Below are positions 24,241-35,094 of a stretch of 64,000 bases of DNA, piece by piece. Numbering within the stretch: position 1 is the first letter of the stretch; every line of letters begins with the position of its first letter. Both the position numbers and the translations under genes were made by a program. The notes beneath the pieces were generated by a model. The model had not been told where the DNA came from, made no database searches, and saw nothing but the letters and a program-made list of their open reading frames with translations. The DNA comes from Diphasiastrum complanatum (taxonomy: Eukaryota; Streptophyta; Lycopodiopsida; Lycopodiales; Lycopodiaceae): NCBI GenBank assembly GCA_029204225.1, contig CM055109.1, positions 30,345,422 to 30,409,421 on the forward strand. Direction: 5' to 3'.

Positions 24241-25045
24241 TCAAGAGACATGCAGACTCAGAAGTATACCTTGTGGGCTGTGTGCGCACTCAACTTGATC
24301 TTCTGGGAGGAATCGACTGATGAACCACTCTTGGGACTTGTTGTTGGGTAGCAGCAACAACTTCGTCTGATTCATTGTCAAGAAGTGGATTGACAATAGA
24401 CACACCTGAGATAGAAGCTCGGACAGTCGTGTCAATGGCAGATGATGAAGGTTCTCTTGGAGCAATATCCTTGTCTTTGATGTCGACAAACTGATCTTTG
24501 ATAAATATTGTATCCTGGCTATACAATATTTTCTAGGTATTAGGATCATACAGCTTGTATGTATTATCAGATGAAGTAGATCCAATCAGAATGGTCTTGA
24601 GACCTTGGAAGTCAAATTTCTTTCTCGTGTCTTTTGGAATCTATGCGTAGGCAATGCATCCAAACACTTTTAGATTCTTCACAGAAGGCTTAGAGCCTGT
24701 CCACACCTCTTGGGGTGTCTTGCCTAAGAGGGTCGTGGTTGAACATCTGTTCTAGACATAAGCTGCAGTGGAGACAACTTCGGCCCAAAATCTCTTGGGC
24801 AGCGATGCATGCGCTAGCATACATTTGGCTGATTCAACCAGGGTATGGTTCTTCCTCTCGGCTAAGCCATTAGCACAAGCGGTCGAACTGGTTGCATTCA
24901 AGATGCTGACCCCTGTTATCGCTCCATGATGGCTTACTTTTGCGTGCCTACGGGCCGCGTGTGGGATCCCATCCCCACCGCCTAGCCACCTGCCATCATT
25001 TCCCTTTGACCCCAGAAGGGCTGGTAACAGGGGACAATGGTACAT
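24241..25045 (-). pseudogene. Copia integrase with internal deletion (element 2)
   Basis: Minus strand. GAG-pre-integrase end SHHGAITGVSILNAT runs straight into NGLAERKNHTLVESAKCML-AHASLPKRFWAEVVSTAAYV, the end of the integrase catalytic core. The part carrying the zinc-binding residues and the first two catalytic Asp is missing; compare element 3, where SHHGAITGVNISNAN is followed by the whole region. The linker before RT (24585-24241) shows YSQDTIFIKDQFVDIKDKD. At 24945-25045 a GC-rich stretch of different origin abuts the element. Confidence 0.75.
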
Positions 25046-25087
25046 TGTCTACAATGAGCTTATATGTGGGTTCTCTCCTCATTTTGC

Positions 25088-25757
25088 TTATGAGACGAAT
25101 GCACTATTTTTTGTGCCTTTTTGGACGCAGCCGCTTTGTGCGTGGCTTGCATCCTCCAACACGGGAACATCGAGTAGAGTTAATGGATTAATAGGAGATT
25201 CAGATGGAAGAGAGTTAGAGAGGATTATAGAACGAGGGAGAGTTTTTTGATAATCTGAAGCCATAGAATTTTCAGCTTCAACCCCTATATCAGTATCTAC
25301 TTCATCTACATCATCTGGAGTAGATGCAAATGCTTCAATCATGGGAGTAGCAGAAGATCCAACAAACGTATCATCTGGTATATAAAAGACAAACGCCATA
25401 CCTTTGATTAGAAGGCGACATTTTTTTGTGTGGATATCAATATATATTTCTCTTAAAAATTTCATGCAAGTTTGCGTACTTTCTATCATGTTTGTGTTTA
25501 GAGGACAATTGGGAATGTACAAGGTTATTAAAATGAACGAAACAAAAACTATCTATATCCTTAACAGGAGTACTAATAATCTGAGAAAAATTATCAAGAA
25601 GAGCAACTAAATTATAACGATTTTCATAAACTAGCTTATCGATATCAAAAGGAGCAAAAAAAATACTTGAAAAATACTCTAATATATCTGATGGAATGTC
25701 ACTAGCATTCAAAAAATCTAGAAGTTTGTTTTCTGAGGACCTTGAGGAACTAGCCAT
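25088..25757 (-). pseudogene. Unrecognised interrupted coding segment with an ATG start
   Basis: Family not recognised. From ATG 25757 the minus strand is open for 106 codons: it starts MASSSRSSENKLLDFLNASD, and FSSIFFAPFDIDKLVYENRY follows. Near 25440-25480 the protein-like reading passes to the next frame (IYIDIHTKKCRLLIKGMAF), which stays open to 25088 and becomes acidic (TPDDVDEVDTDIGVEAE). No retroelement motif is present. Three 84-bp repeats lie directly upstream (25766-26020). It has the same strand as the unrecognised segment at 17260-18080. The two may be parts of one gene split by the copia block between them, but nothing in the sequence proves this. Confidence 0.4.
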
Positions 25758-25765
25758 ATTGAACC

Positions 25766-26020
25766 TGATATTGGTTTAACGCGGCTGAATGATTCCGGTC
25801 GTACTTTTGAACAAGGCGCGCGTTGATTCAATATTTCGTTGGAAGGACTGGTATCGCTTCATCGCGCGTGAATGATTACGATCGGGATTTCTAGAACAAG
25901 GTGCGCGTTGATTCGATATTCCATATGAAAAAGCTGATATTGCATTAGCGTGTGAGAATGAGAAATAAGTGGACATAAAATGAAGACGTGCGTTAATTCG
26001 ATATTGTGAGAGAAGGCCAG
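25766..26020. repeat. Three tandem imperfect 84-bp repeats
   Basis: Units begin near 25767, 25850 and 25936 with GRTATYGSWTYAWCGCG and end GCGYGTTGATTCRATATT. Related single blocks (TATCGGTTC followed by GC-rich bases) recur near 26631, 27077 and 27171. They lie immediately upstream of the minus-strand ATG at 25757, so they could be promoter repeats of that lost gene or a decayed satellite. Confidence 0.6.
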
Positions 26021-26499
26021 AGAACAAAATAACAATGAAGTCATAAAAAAAAAGATCATGATATCTCAATAAATCAGGTGGTGCTCATATTTATAGCCCT
26101 TTCTTGTTAATCATAGACATACATTTGTCCACCAATCATTTATCCACCAATCAGAGAGATATACCATTGTATCTGCATTGCAATACCATAAAAAGTCTAT
26201 CACTAGCATGTCCGAATAATCAAAGGCATGTCCGAGTATTTATGAATATTTATTAGCCAAATAATCATTAGCCGTAATCCGTGCACGAGTTCAAAAACGT
26301 TCATGAGGGTCATAATTTGTCTCTCCCTCGCCCAATTTAAGCACAAACAAGATAACAACAAAATTTACGCAATGACTCATTTAGAACGGATTCAAAAGGA
26401 AGATCATTTAGCCAATATCGATTAGGCACGCGAGAGTGACTGGACTGGGAGGCGCTCCAACGAGGAGGCGCGTTGAACTAATATTGCACTATATTATGT

Positions 26500-26576
26500 A
26501 TGATCAAAGCTTGCTTTGGTAGTTTCAAAATACAGACTAAAGCTACGAAGATACTACCGAAGCAAGCTTTGATCAT
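26500..26576. repeat. Long hairpin-forming inverted repeat
   Basis: Arms 26500-26522 and 26554-26576 (23 bp, one mismatch, containing GATCAAAGCTTGCTT) around a 31-base loop. It stands alone in unassigned DNA. It is similar in size to a small MITE core or a pri-miRNA-like stem, but no target-site duplication or transcript evidence is visible. Confidence 0.6.
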
Positions 26577-28375
26577 TCACAGTGCCGTCCAATAACTTCA
26601 CTGGAGGACACTTCAACTAGGGCCACTTTGGTATCGGTTCAGCGCGCCGACCATTTTCCAGTTGTTTGGCACGCGTCGATTTGCTATTGGGCCTGAAGAA
26701 GGATGTCGAAGTCAGAAGAAATTTTGAAGAAAAAATATCACAATTCTTCTAATTTGGCAGAGCTACATTTGTCATGAAATCAATTGTAGAGGTTCAATTA
26801 AATGTCTTTTAATTATTGTAGCTTTCCCATACTAGTTCATGATTACCCTCATAATTAGCTTTATAGATCAATAATACGTGATGATTGAGGACATTAACTA
26901 ATGATTTGATTTTGAATATTATAGAAAATTTTGAATTTATTGATCTCAATAAAGCGTGCATCGATATTTGCAACCACCACCACAACAATCATTAGGGATT
27001 TTGGCACTATATAATCAACTGCACGATGCTTAAAAATTTTTGCTTTCAGTTTGTGATCATCTGTATTTGTATGAGGTATCGGTTCAGAGCACCCAACGGA
27101 ACTGCTCAGCTTCTCTTCCAGACTCTCTCGCACCCATCCACTATCGGCTGCAATCTAGACTTCTATTCCCGATATCGGTTCGACGCGACCGACCTGCATT
27201 CTGATTCTGGGGCCTCTATGTGAGAAACTGGCAAAAATCTAGCTTGCTATTTTTATGCTAAAAGTTTGTGAGTGAATCTCACATGTGTGGAGGATGTTCC
27301 CACATGTGGATAATTGTAAAATAAATTAGAAATGTTGTCATAGGAGTCTCATAAAGTTTTATGGTCAAGCATCTTTATGTAGAATATTGATAGGATCAAA
27401 AATTGGCATAGATGGCAAATTGGTCAAATTCACATGTATTGACTCTATTGAGCCAAAGTAGTGTATGAGGTGAAACTCGTGCCAAATAGGTTGTTGACAA
27501 GTGTATTTAGTTAGTTTGATGTGTGACAAGTCAAAGTTCAAGAGGTCCAATAGAATTTAGAGGTGGAAGCATCAATGGTCCAATAGGATTTGAGATAGGC
27601 TTGTGAATGGACCGATAGAATTTAGAGGTGGATGCATCAATGGTCCAATAGGATTAAGAGGTTGTAAATATGAGGTCCAATCATGTTTGAGTTAGAATTA
27701 GCTTGTGGATCTACTAGTATCATTGTACTTCTCCCTATGCTAATTGATTTTTAGATCAAGTGAGATTTTGGATAAAAGTGTTTTCTAGCATTCTCTTTCT
27801 ACCCAAGAGCCATTGGTAGGATTCTCTCTCTACTCGAGGAGAGAAGCTTGTTTTTACTTGGTTTTATTATGGAACACTTTCCCCCACATGAAAAAACATT
27901 TTGTTTCTAATGCCAAAGCTTTGCTAGCTTTCAATTTTGAACCTTTGACAAAAGGCGACACGACATGACATGACACATCATGACATGTAATCAGTTGTGC
28001 TACACGAACAACCAAGAAGATCATCCATTTCGTTTTGTCCTGTTTCGTTTCGTCTCGTCTCGTCTCGTTACAGAGCTTGATTGATCTTGTCGCAAATTAT
28101 TTTGCTTCTTTTCATGTCGTTTCGTGATCTCTTTGCTTCCAGCATGAATCAATGTTAGAGCTTATTTAAGTTTTGCTTCACTTCATTTTGTTTTCTTCCA
28201 AATTTCGTCTCGTCTCATTTCGTTTCGTTGTGTTACAGAGCCTGATTGATCCAACTCGAACAAAAATAATTCGAGTGTGGCGAAAAGTTTCGCGAATTGT
28301 TCGTGATTTAATTTTATCAGTTTGTCACCAGAGTTTTTGCTAGAATTTGCATTTTCTGAGTGCATTTTATTCAGC
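26577..28375. other. Unassigned DNA with short repeats, possibly an LTR at its right end
   Basis: No gene is seen. A 65-bp tandem duplication starts at 27545 and repeats at 27610 (ATAGAATTTAGAGGTGG). TCGTC-type pentanucleotide runs at 28045-28066 and 28205-28225 are each followed by TTACAGAGCYTGATTGATC, a duplication about 165 bp apart. The right end ...TTATTCAGCA at 28376 precedes a primer-binding-site-like TGGTCAGAGC, so the last part may be the 5' LTR of the following copia gag. It does not match the family A LTR. Confidence 0.35.
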
Positions 28376-28380
28376 ATCAG

Positions 28381-28390
28381 TGGTCAGAGC
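28381..28390 (+). other. Degenerate initiator-tRNA primer-binding site
   Basis: TGGTCAGAGC, the plant TGGTATCAGAGC site with AT lost, is 4 bases after a CA-ending border and 81 bases before the copia gag ATG (28471). Confidence 0.5.
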
Positions 28391-28470
28391 CAACCTTGTC
28401 ATAATCTGACATAGCCAAAAGGATATCAGATCCAAGAGGCTAAAACATTCAAACAATCAACCATCAACAA

Positions 28471-29435
28471 GTGTCCACGAAAACAGAAGCAACGGCTTCA
28501 ATTAGTAGCATACAGTCCAAGATCTGTACAATTTTAGATTCGTCAGGATCTAACTTTCTAGCATGGAAAGTGAAGACCTCGTTGATACTAAAGGGTGAAG
28601 GTATATTCCCCTGGGTGGATGGCCTAGAGGAGATGCCTACGACAACGGGCAAATCTCACACTGGAGGGAGGAAAATGACAAGGAAGTAGCCTTGCTATCA
28701 TCATCCATCGAGAATAGTCTCACACTTGACCTGGCTACACTCTCCAAAGCAAAGGAGATGTGGGATACACTGCTCATGAGATCTCAAATAAAATCACGCA
28801 GTCAAATAATGATGTTGGAAGATCAGCTGACAAATCTGCAGTGGGATGACAAAGATCTCACTTCTTTTGTAAGAAAGATGAAAGATCTATTCCTATCCCT
28901 ACACAATTTTGGAGAAAAAAATGCAGTGTCAATAGAGAAGCAGCTCATCTATCTATTGAGAGCCTTACCTAGATTTTTCCAGACAATCAGAATCCTGCTT
29001 GCAAAAGATACCCTCGAAAAGGCAATTGTCGAGATTCGAGAGGAAGTCAAGGCTAGAGAACACCTTGATCACAAAAATGCTTATGACCAAGCCTTCTACA
29101 GCAACAAAGAAAAGACAAAAAAACAATTCAAGCCTGAGAGAGAGTCAAATCAAAGGCAAGATCATGATCAGCAAGCAGAGGGGACCAGCAAAGGCAAGTG
29201 GAAGAACAAAGGGAGGTCGAAACAACAAGGTGGAGAAAAGAAGACTTGCGTGAGATGCAGACGAGATCGGCACACATTCGATACGTGCTGGCTCAATCCA
29301 AAAATTGAGTGTATCCACTGCGATAAGAAGGGTCATGAAGCCACGGACTATCGCCTAAACCCAAGGAACAAATCAGCACAGAACAGACAGGAGAACAACA
29401 ATAGTTCATCCTATGTCGAGGAGCAGAGAGCTTGA
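28471..29435 (+). pseudogene. Copia family A gag (element 3)
   Basis: Gag with frame break at about 28655-28690. N-terminal block MSTKTEATASISSIQSKICT, then NFLAWKVKTSLILKGEGIFP. Retrotran_gag domain in 28692-29100 (LATLSKAKEMWDTLLMRS, MMLEDQLTNLQW, LLRALPRFFQTI). The basic tail precedes two knuckles: CVRCRRDRHTFDTC (complete CX2CX4HX4C) and CIHCDKKGHEATDY (last Cys replaced by Tyr). It is collinear with the antisense gag at 20345-21215. Confidence 0.85.
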
Positions 29436-29499
29436 AACTGGACGAAGAGAGATCGAACAAAAATTGTTTGACCGCCTACATTTGTGCAAACATGTGTGC

Positions 29500-30525
29500 A
29501 GTGTCAACATTTGACACACAAGAGGTGATTCTAGATTCAGGAGCTACCCCACACTTCATCACATCAAGATGAATTATGTCTGAATTTTGAAGTGTTGATC
29601 CATCAAGATTCATTGTTCTTGGAGATGGATTCAAACATCAACTGAACGGTATTGGTTCACTGTGGCTCAACACGAATGGCAGAGACAGACGACTCGAAGA
29701 TGTTTTGTTCGTGCCTACACTGCAGCAGGACTTGCTTTCTGTGGCAAAAATAGCTGATGCAGGGATGTGTGTGACGTTCTCGGACGAAGCATGCAATGTT
29801 ATTGATGCCAGTGCCAGTACCCTGATCACTCAAGGCAGAAGAAAAAGTAATTTATATTACCTGAAGGTATGCCTGCCTGCAAATCAAGTGCATCAGACTC
29901 ATGATGATTCGTCAGACACTCTGTGACACATGAGACTATGCCATATGAACTCAATGGCACTTTACCAAGCAAGCCATCATGGAGCAATAACAGGGGTCAA
30001 CATCTCGAATGCGAACAATTCGGCCACCTATGATGCATGTCTGAAGGGTAAGATGTCACGCACTCCATTTGTCAAAGACTCCTACAGAACAACCAAGATT
30101 CTGGAGTTAGTGCATTCTGACATTTGTGGGTCATTCAATGTGATCTCGGTAGGAGGCTCAAAATATTACATTACCTTCATTGATGATTATAGTAAATTTG
30201 CTAGAGTCTATTTTATTCAGAATAAGTCAAAAGCATTTGATAAATTCACAGAGTATGTGAATTAGACAGAGAGATGCATTGGCAACAAAGTGAAGCAAAT
30301 CAGTACAGATCGAGGTCATCTCGAATCACTTCACTGACTTTTGCAATGATCGTGGTATCATTCACAAAAGGACTACAGCTTACACACCGCAGTACAACAG
30401 TGTTGCAGAATGAAATAATAGAACTCTAATGGAAGCTGCCAGATGCATGATGGCTTACTCGAAAGCTCCAAGAGTATTGTGGGTGAAGCTACAGCTACAT
30501 ATATTCAAAACAGGACATGGAAGTC
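29500..30525 (+). pseudogene. Copia protease and integrase (element 3)
   Basis: Protease: VILDSGATPHFIT (active site D-S-G) at about 29526, then LEDVLFVPTLQQDLLSVAKI. GAG-pre-integrase: MRLCHMNSMALYQASHHG and a zinc-binding Cys (YDACLKGKM). Integrase core: LELVHSDICGSFNV with the first Asp, YYITFIDDYSKFARVYF, then ISTDRG-like sequence with the second Asp in a shifted frame, and TPQYNSVAE for the Glu region. It ends EAARCMMAYSKAPRVLW and ATWKSGV-like sequence. Stops at 29924, 30265 and elsewhere. It breaks at about 30530 where Ty3 sequence begins. Confidence 0.8.
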
Positions 30526-30530
30526 TGGTG

Positions 30531-31350
30531 TCTGAGAAAATGGCGAGAGCTGAAGCTTTCAGCTTCTTGGATGGATTCAGCGGTTATTTCCTTGTTCAAA
30601 TAGCCCTTGAGGATAAACATAAAACGACCTTTGCCACAGAGAATGAGGTTTATGCTTATAATGTCATGCCTTTTGGCTTATGCAACGCCCCTTCAACTTT
30701 CCAGAGGGTTATGCAACTGGCCTTCCAAGACCTGTTACATCGGATTGTGGAGATTTATCTCGACGATCTAGGTGTACATTCCTCAGCAGCTACGCACCTT
30801 GACGCACTGGAGAAAATCTTCATTTGTTGTCGTAGATCTGGGATCTCACTAAACCCTGATAAATGCCAAATATGGGTCACCCATGAGGTCGTACTCGGGC
30901 ATATAATTTCAAAGGACGGTATTTCTACCGACCTGTAAAAAATCAAGGTTATAGTTGAAATGCCCTTACCTGCTATAGTTAAGGAGGTTTACGTCCTCCT
31001 CGATCATACAAATTATTATCGCATCTTTATAATCAACTATGTTGGTAAGGCACGCCTCGTTTATTTAGTTGTGGTAGATTCTCGCTGGACCGAAGATCGA
31101 ATTAAAGTCTTTGAAGAGTTGAAAACAACCCTTACAACGGCTCCCATACTCCGCTCGCCAGATTACACGAAAGAGTTCCATGTGCATACTGATGCAAGTA
31201 AGTATGCCATTGGAGGTCTTCTTGCACAACCGGACGAGTATGGCAAAGACTTTCCAATACGTTTCTTGAGCAGGCAACTAGTGCCTGCTGAAGTAAACTA
31301 TACAACCATCGAGAGAGAAGCATTGACGATGGTCTATGTTGTATTTTGTT
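30531..31350 (+). pseudogene. Ty3 RT-RNase H patch inside a copia element
   Basis: About 820 bp from a different retrotransposon superfamily, same strand as its host. RT: FSFLDGFSGYFLVQIALEDK, VMPFGLCNAPSTFQRVM, then EIYLDDLGVHSSA with the catalytic YLDD, and VVLGHIISKDGIS. Connection: YRIFIINYVGKARL. RNase H: FHVHTDASKYAIGGLLAQP with the catalytic Asp, PIRFLSRQLVPAEVNYTTIE and REALTMVYVV with Glu. PFGLCNAP resembles Tat/Athila-type elements. One TAA lies at 30936. There are no LTRs, gag or integrase, and the left junction is in an open frame with copia integrase. It replaces roughly 200 bp of copia sequence compared with element 2. Confidence 0.8.
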
Positions 31351-31899
31351 TAGCCAAGATACAATCTTTATCGAGGATCAGTTCATCAACATAAAAGGCA
31401 AATGCATTGTTCCAAGAGAAGCTTCAACACCTGTCATTGACATGCCAGTTCGAGCTTTAGGCCCAAGCATGTCCATCGTCGATCCACTATACGACAACGA
31501 GTCAGATAAAGATGTTGTTGCTACCAGCAACAAGTCCCATGAATAGTTCATTAGTCAATTCCTCCAAGAAGATCAAGCCGAGTGCGCACAAAGGTATACT
31601 CCTGAGTCTGCCCGTTCTTTTATACAAAAATCGACGACAATCGAAGAAGAACTTAGCCAACCAGATTTTGATCTCTGGAGAGAAGCCATGGATAGAGAAT
31701 ATTCCTCTCTAATCAAGAACTAGATGTGGTCATTAGTCGAAGCTCCTATTGGCTGCAATATCATCAATTGCAAATGGATCTTTAAGATCAACTACAATGC
31801 CAATGGAACAATTAATCAAAGGAAGGCAAGACTGGTAGCACGAGGATTCACTCAGATCCCCAACATTGACTACAATGAGACTTTCAGTCCTATAGTCGA
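31346..31899 (+). pseudogene. Copia integrase-RT linker and RT start (element 3)
   Basis: The linker resumes at SQDTIFIEDQFINIKGKCIV, as in element 2 (SQDTIFIKDQFVDIKDKD). RT begins at 31724 with [20 protein letters not shown] and [20 protein letters not shown]. It stops at SPIVDV, where the family B LTR begins at 31900. The reading frame changes once near 31545-31720. Confidence 0.75.
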
Positions 31900-32950
31900 T
31901 GTTGAAAATTAAGCCCACACTTGTCTCCTTGGTGAACCATAACTTAGACAGCCAAATACTTGAAGAACGTCTACAACAGACTTCCGGCTGATCGCCAACA
32001 AAGGATAACCAATCCCATTATAATTTTAAATTCAGATGTTAAGTTTAATAACTTGAAGTCATTGAAGACTTGGCCATCTTCAAGGACTTCCACAAAACTT
32101 GCATTTAGAACAAGTCTGCGCATTTACATTATTTTTTGAACGGTCTGCAAAAAAATACACTAAGTGTCGCAGTTCGCATTTTTTGCACTTTCTCGAAAAC
32201 TGCAACACTTACCTTGGACTTCTTCCGTATTTTGGAGAAGTCAACTTGTTCACGGTTCATCAGTTTAACTATTTTTCAAACACCTTCGTCCCTTTTTTGC
32301 ATTTTCCGAAAAATACGAAGAGAGAGAAAATTCCAAGAGGTCCTCTATCTTTAAGAGTTAAACTGTTAAAGACACCTTCACCAACTTTTTAAGGGCACCT
32401 TTGACTTGTTTCAAGGGCACCTTCGGCTTTCTTGAAAAGAGCGAAAGAGTTGAACTGTTAAAGAGATCTTTGCCAACTTTTTAAGGGCACCTTCAACTTT
32501 CTAAGGGCACCTTAAACTTATTTAGGACACCTTCGGCTTTTTCGCAAAAACCTAAAGAGAGAGAAAAGTGTCGAAGGTCATCTAAAGTGAACGACGAACA
32601 TTCCCAGCCACTTCCCGTGAAATGCGAAGTGAGAGATTTTGCGACGTCCTCATCCGCGTCAATGATACTGACTTGTTTTCTGTATACACTATGTATAGTT
32701 GTCATAGAAGCCATATACTTCCAAGTATAATGGCTTTTCCAATTAGGTGACAAACATTCAATGTAATTAATACACGGATGAGATCTATAAATAGATCATC
32801 CAAGCACAGATTAGTGGTTGTTTTGTCCATGAGACATATTATTTGAGCCTCCCAATTACGCCATCAATTTTTGGTTGTAATTGCTATTTTTATTGTGCTT
32901 CAGTGTAATATAGCAGCAGCACGTTTTTATCTGTGTACAACTCATTGAAC
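31900..32950 (+). repeat. Copia family B LTR (about 1.05 kb)
   Basis: It starts TGTTGAAAATTAAGCCC and matches the LTR beginning at 38042 (TGTTGGAAATTAAGCCC). It contains several GGGCACCTTCGRCTT repeats at 32390-32560. It ends around CTCATTGAACA, where GAACAAGG is shared with the continuing copia A RT, a microhomology junction. The site corresponding to the chromovirus insertion point is unoccupied here (about 32505-32510). Confidence 0.75.
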
Positions 32951-34013
32951 AAGGTTTCCAACCAAGCACTGCTGATTGCAACGTCTATTCCAAGTCAGTG
33001 TAGCAATCATTCATTATCATCACCTTATACATGGATGATATGTTGCTCTTCAGCAACAATACTAATTTGGTAAAGGATTCTAAGCAGATATTGTTTTCAG
33101 AGTTCAACATGATTGATCTACACAAAGCTCACTTCTGTCTGGGCATTCAGTTTGATAAAGATTGAGCGAGATGACTGATCTACATCACTCAACAAAAGTA
33201 TCTTCAAAATGTTCTTAACAGATACAATCTAATAAATTGTAAGTTATCTCACTCTTCGATGGATCCAGGCCTGCATTTGTCAAAGGACCAATGTCTTCAG
33301 ACCAAGTAGGAAGAGGAACAGATGAGAGAGTATCCTCATCAATCGATACTTGGATCTCTCATGTACGCAATGGTCTGTACAAGACCAGATATCTCTTTTG
33401 CAATAAGCTCACTCAGCCAATATATGGCTAATCCTGGCATTACCCATTGGACTCATGAAATATATTCCAGCTACCATGGACCAGTGCATCTGCTATGGAG
33501 ATGTCAGCAACAACAATCTTCATCAGCTCAATGGATATTCTGATGCAAGATGGGGAGGAGATGTAAACAATCATAAGTCCACATCTGAATTTACATTTTT
33601 CTTCAATGGTGGTCCTATCTCATAGAACAGTCGTAAGCAAACCTCTATCACACTTTCTTCTACAGAAGCAGAATACATTGCTGTTTCTCAATCTATTAAG
33701 GAAGTGTTTTGGTTGAAAAATTTACTGTCAGACATTTATTTGTATCAGTACAACCCCACAATTTTATTCTGTAATAATCAGAGTGCTATTGCCTTATCGG
33801 CCAACCCTAGATTTCACTCTAGGAGTAAGCACATTGAAATCAGATATCACTACATCAGGGGCAAGGTTCTCAACAAGGAGGTGAGCTTAACGTACTGCAG
33901 AACGCAGGACATGGTTGCAGATATATTCATGAAGGCACTAAGTGTTAATGCACATGACAAATTTTGTGCATTGCTTAGTCTGAAGATCAAGACATTCATG
34001 GATCCAGATTAAG
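32946..34013 (+). pseudogene. Copia family A RT C-terminus and RNase H
   Basis: It resumes at EQGFQPSTADCNVY-like sequence, then YMDDMLLFSNN (catalytic YMDD), NMIDLHKAHFCLGIQ, and at 33322 HQSILGSLMYAMVCTRPDIS. RNase H C-terminus at 33704-34012: LLSDIYLYQYNPTILFCNNQ, RFHSRSKHIEIRYHYI, CRTQDMVADIFMKALS. About 110 RT codons between SPIVDV (31899) and this point are missing. A purine tract (AAGGAGGGG) precedes the LTR at 34020. Confidence 0.8.
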
Positions 34014-34019
34014 GAGGGG

Positions 34020-35081
34020 TGTTGGATTTATCTCCTCTACTCTCCTAAATCCTATTTTAATCTGCCTCCATTCATGCTGCATTTTTACTCATGTTGTCGA
34101 GACAGGCGAAAAAGGCAAAAAACGCGACACTGTGTTTTTACACGTGATTTGTGACAGGCGAAAAAGACGACATCGTCTTACAAAATGTCGAAGGTGTCCT
34201 AGGAAAAATGAAGGCACCTTGTAAATCAAATCCTAAGGCATTTGTTAGATTGTCGCATTTTTCGCATCTTCACCAATGTTTATTTCAGCAAAGGCTGACA
34301 TCGTGGCCTTCTCACGCTCATTCCATGCAATTGCGCTAACAGATTTGACAATGACAGCAGCCACCCACGATCTCCTACAGATAGCACATCCACTTTGTAC
34401 TTTTGTCATCTGCACACCTGTAAAATTGTGCATATATATATTGAATACTATTTACGTATTCAGTGTGGTGTGAAAATAATAGCATCAAAAACTTGTCAGA
34501 GATAGACGAAGTAGATGCGTTGTGCATTGATTCTTTTTTTCACACGGTTTCGTCCACTATTGTATTGTGCTCCACAACATTTTTGACATGTATATTTTGC
34601 TATACTTAATCTGATAACTGCTCTGTCTTGTTCTACGTTCAAATTTGTGTCAATATTGCTATGCTTTTCTATATTCTGTCTGACTCTCTTATTGCTCAAT
34701 CTGGTAATCTATTCTTAGCGAATTATTATTAGTTTAACTGTTGGCGACTAATATTTAGTCTTGTCTTTCGTGACTGATTATCAGTCGAGCTCAGTCTAGA
34801 ATCATTCGCGACTAATAATTTGTCTAGCTATTCACGTCAAATTATTCTTCTAATGTTTTGTTACTTGATGTTTGGCTACACAATCAAATCGACCGTGATT
34901 TCTGTCACTAACATTCTGTTCATTTCTAGTAGGCGTAGTCATGATTAGGAAAAGAGTAATATAGCTCATTCCGCTGCGCACGAACACTTTCCGTTCAAGT
35001 TTGTTTCTCGTTCAAGTTTCAAGTTCGCTTCTTTTTGTGTTTGTTTCTTTTTGAGATATTTTAGTTTCTCACACTCACACA
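34020..35081 (+). repeat. Copia family A LTR, near full length
   Basis: TGTTGGATTTATCTCC to about CTCACACTCACACA, roughly 1.06 kb. It directly follows the RNase H stop and purine tract, so it is a genuine 3' LTR. No primer-binding site follows; family B gag starts within 20-30 bp. Confidence 0.85.
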
Positions 35082-35094
35082 CCTTCTTTCAATT

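Noticed and set aside
25766-26020. Terminal inverted repeats of a DNA transposon
   Set aside because: The units are direct, not inverted, and no matching partner lies on the other side.
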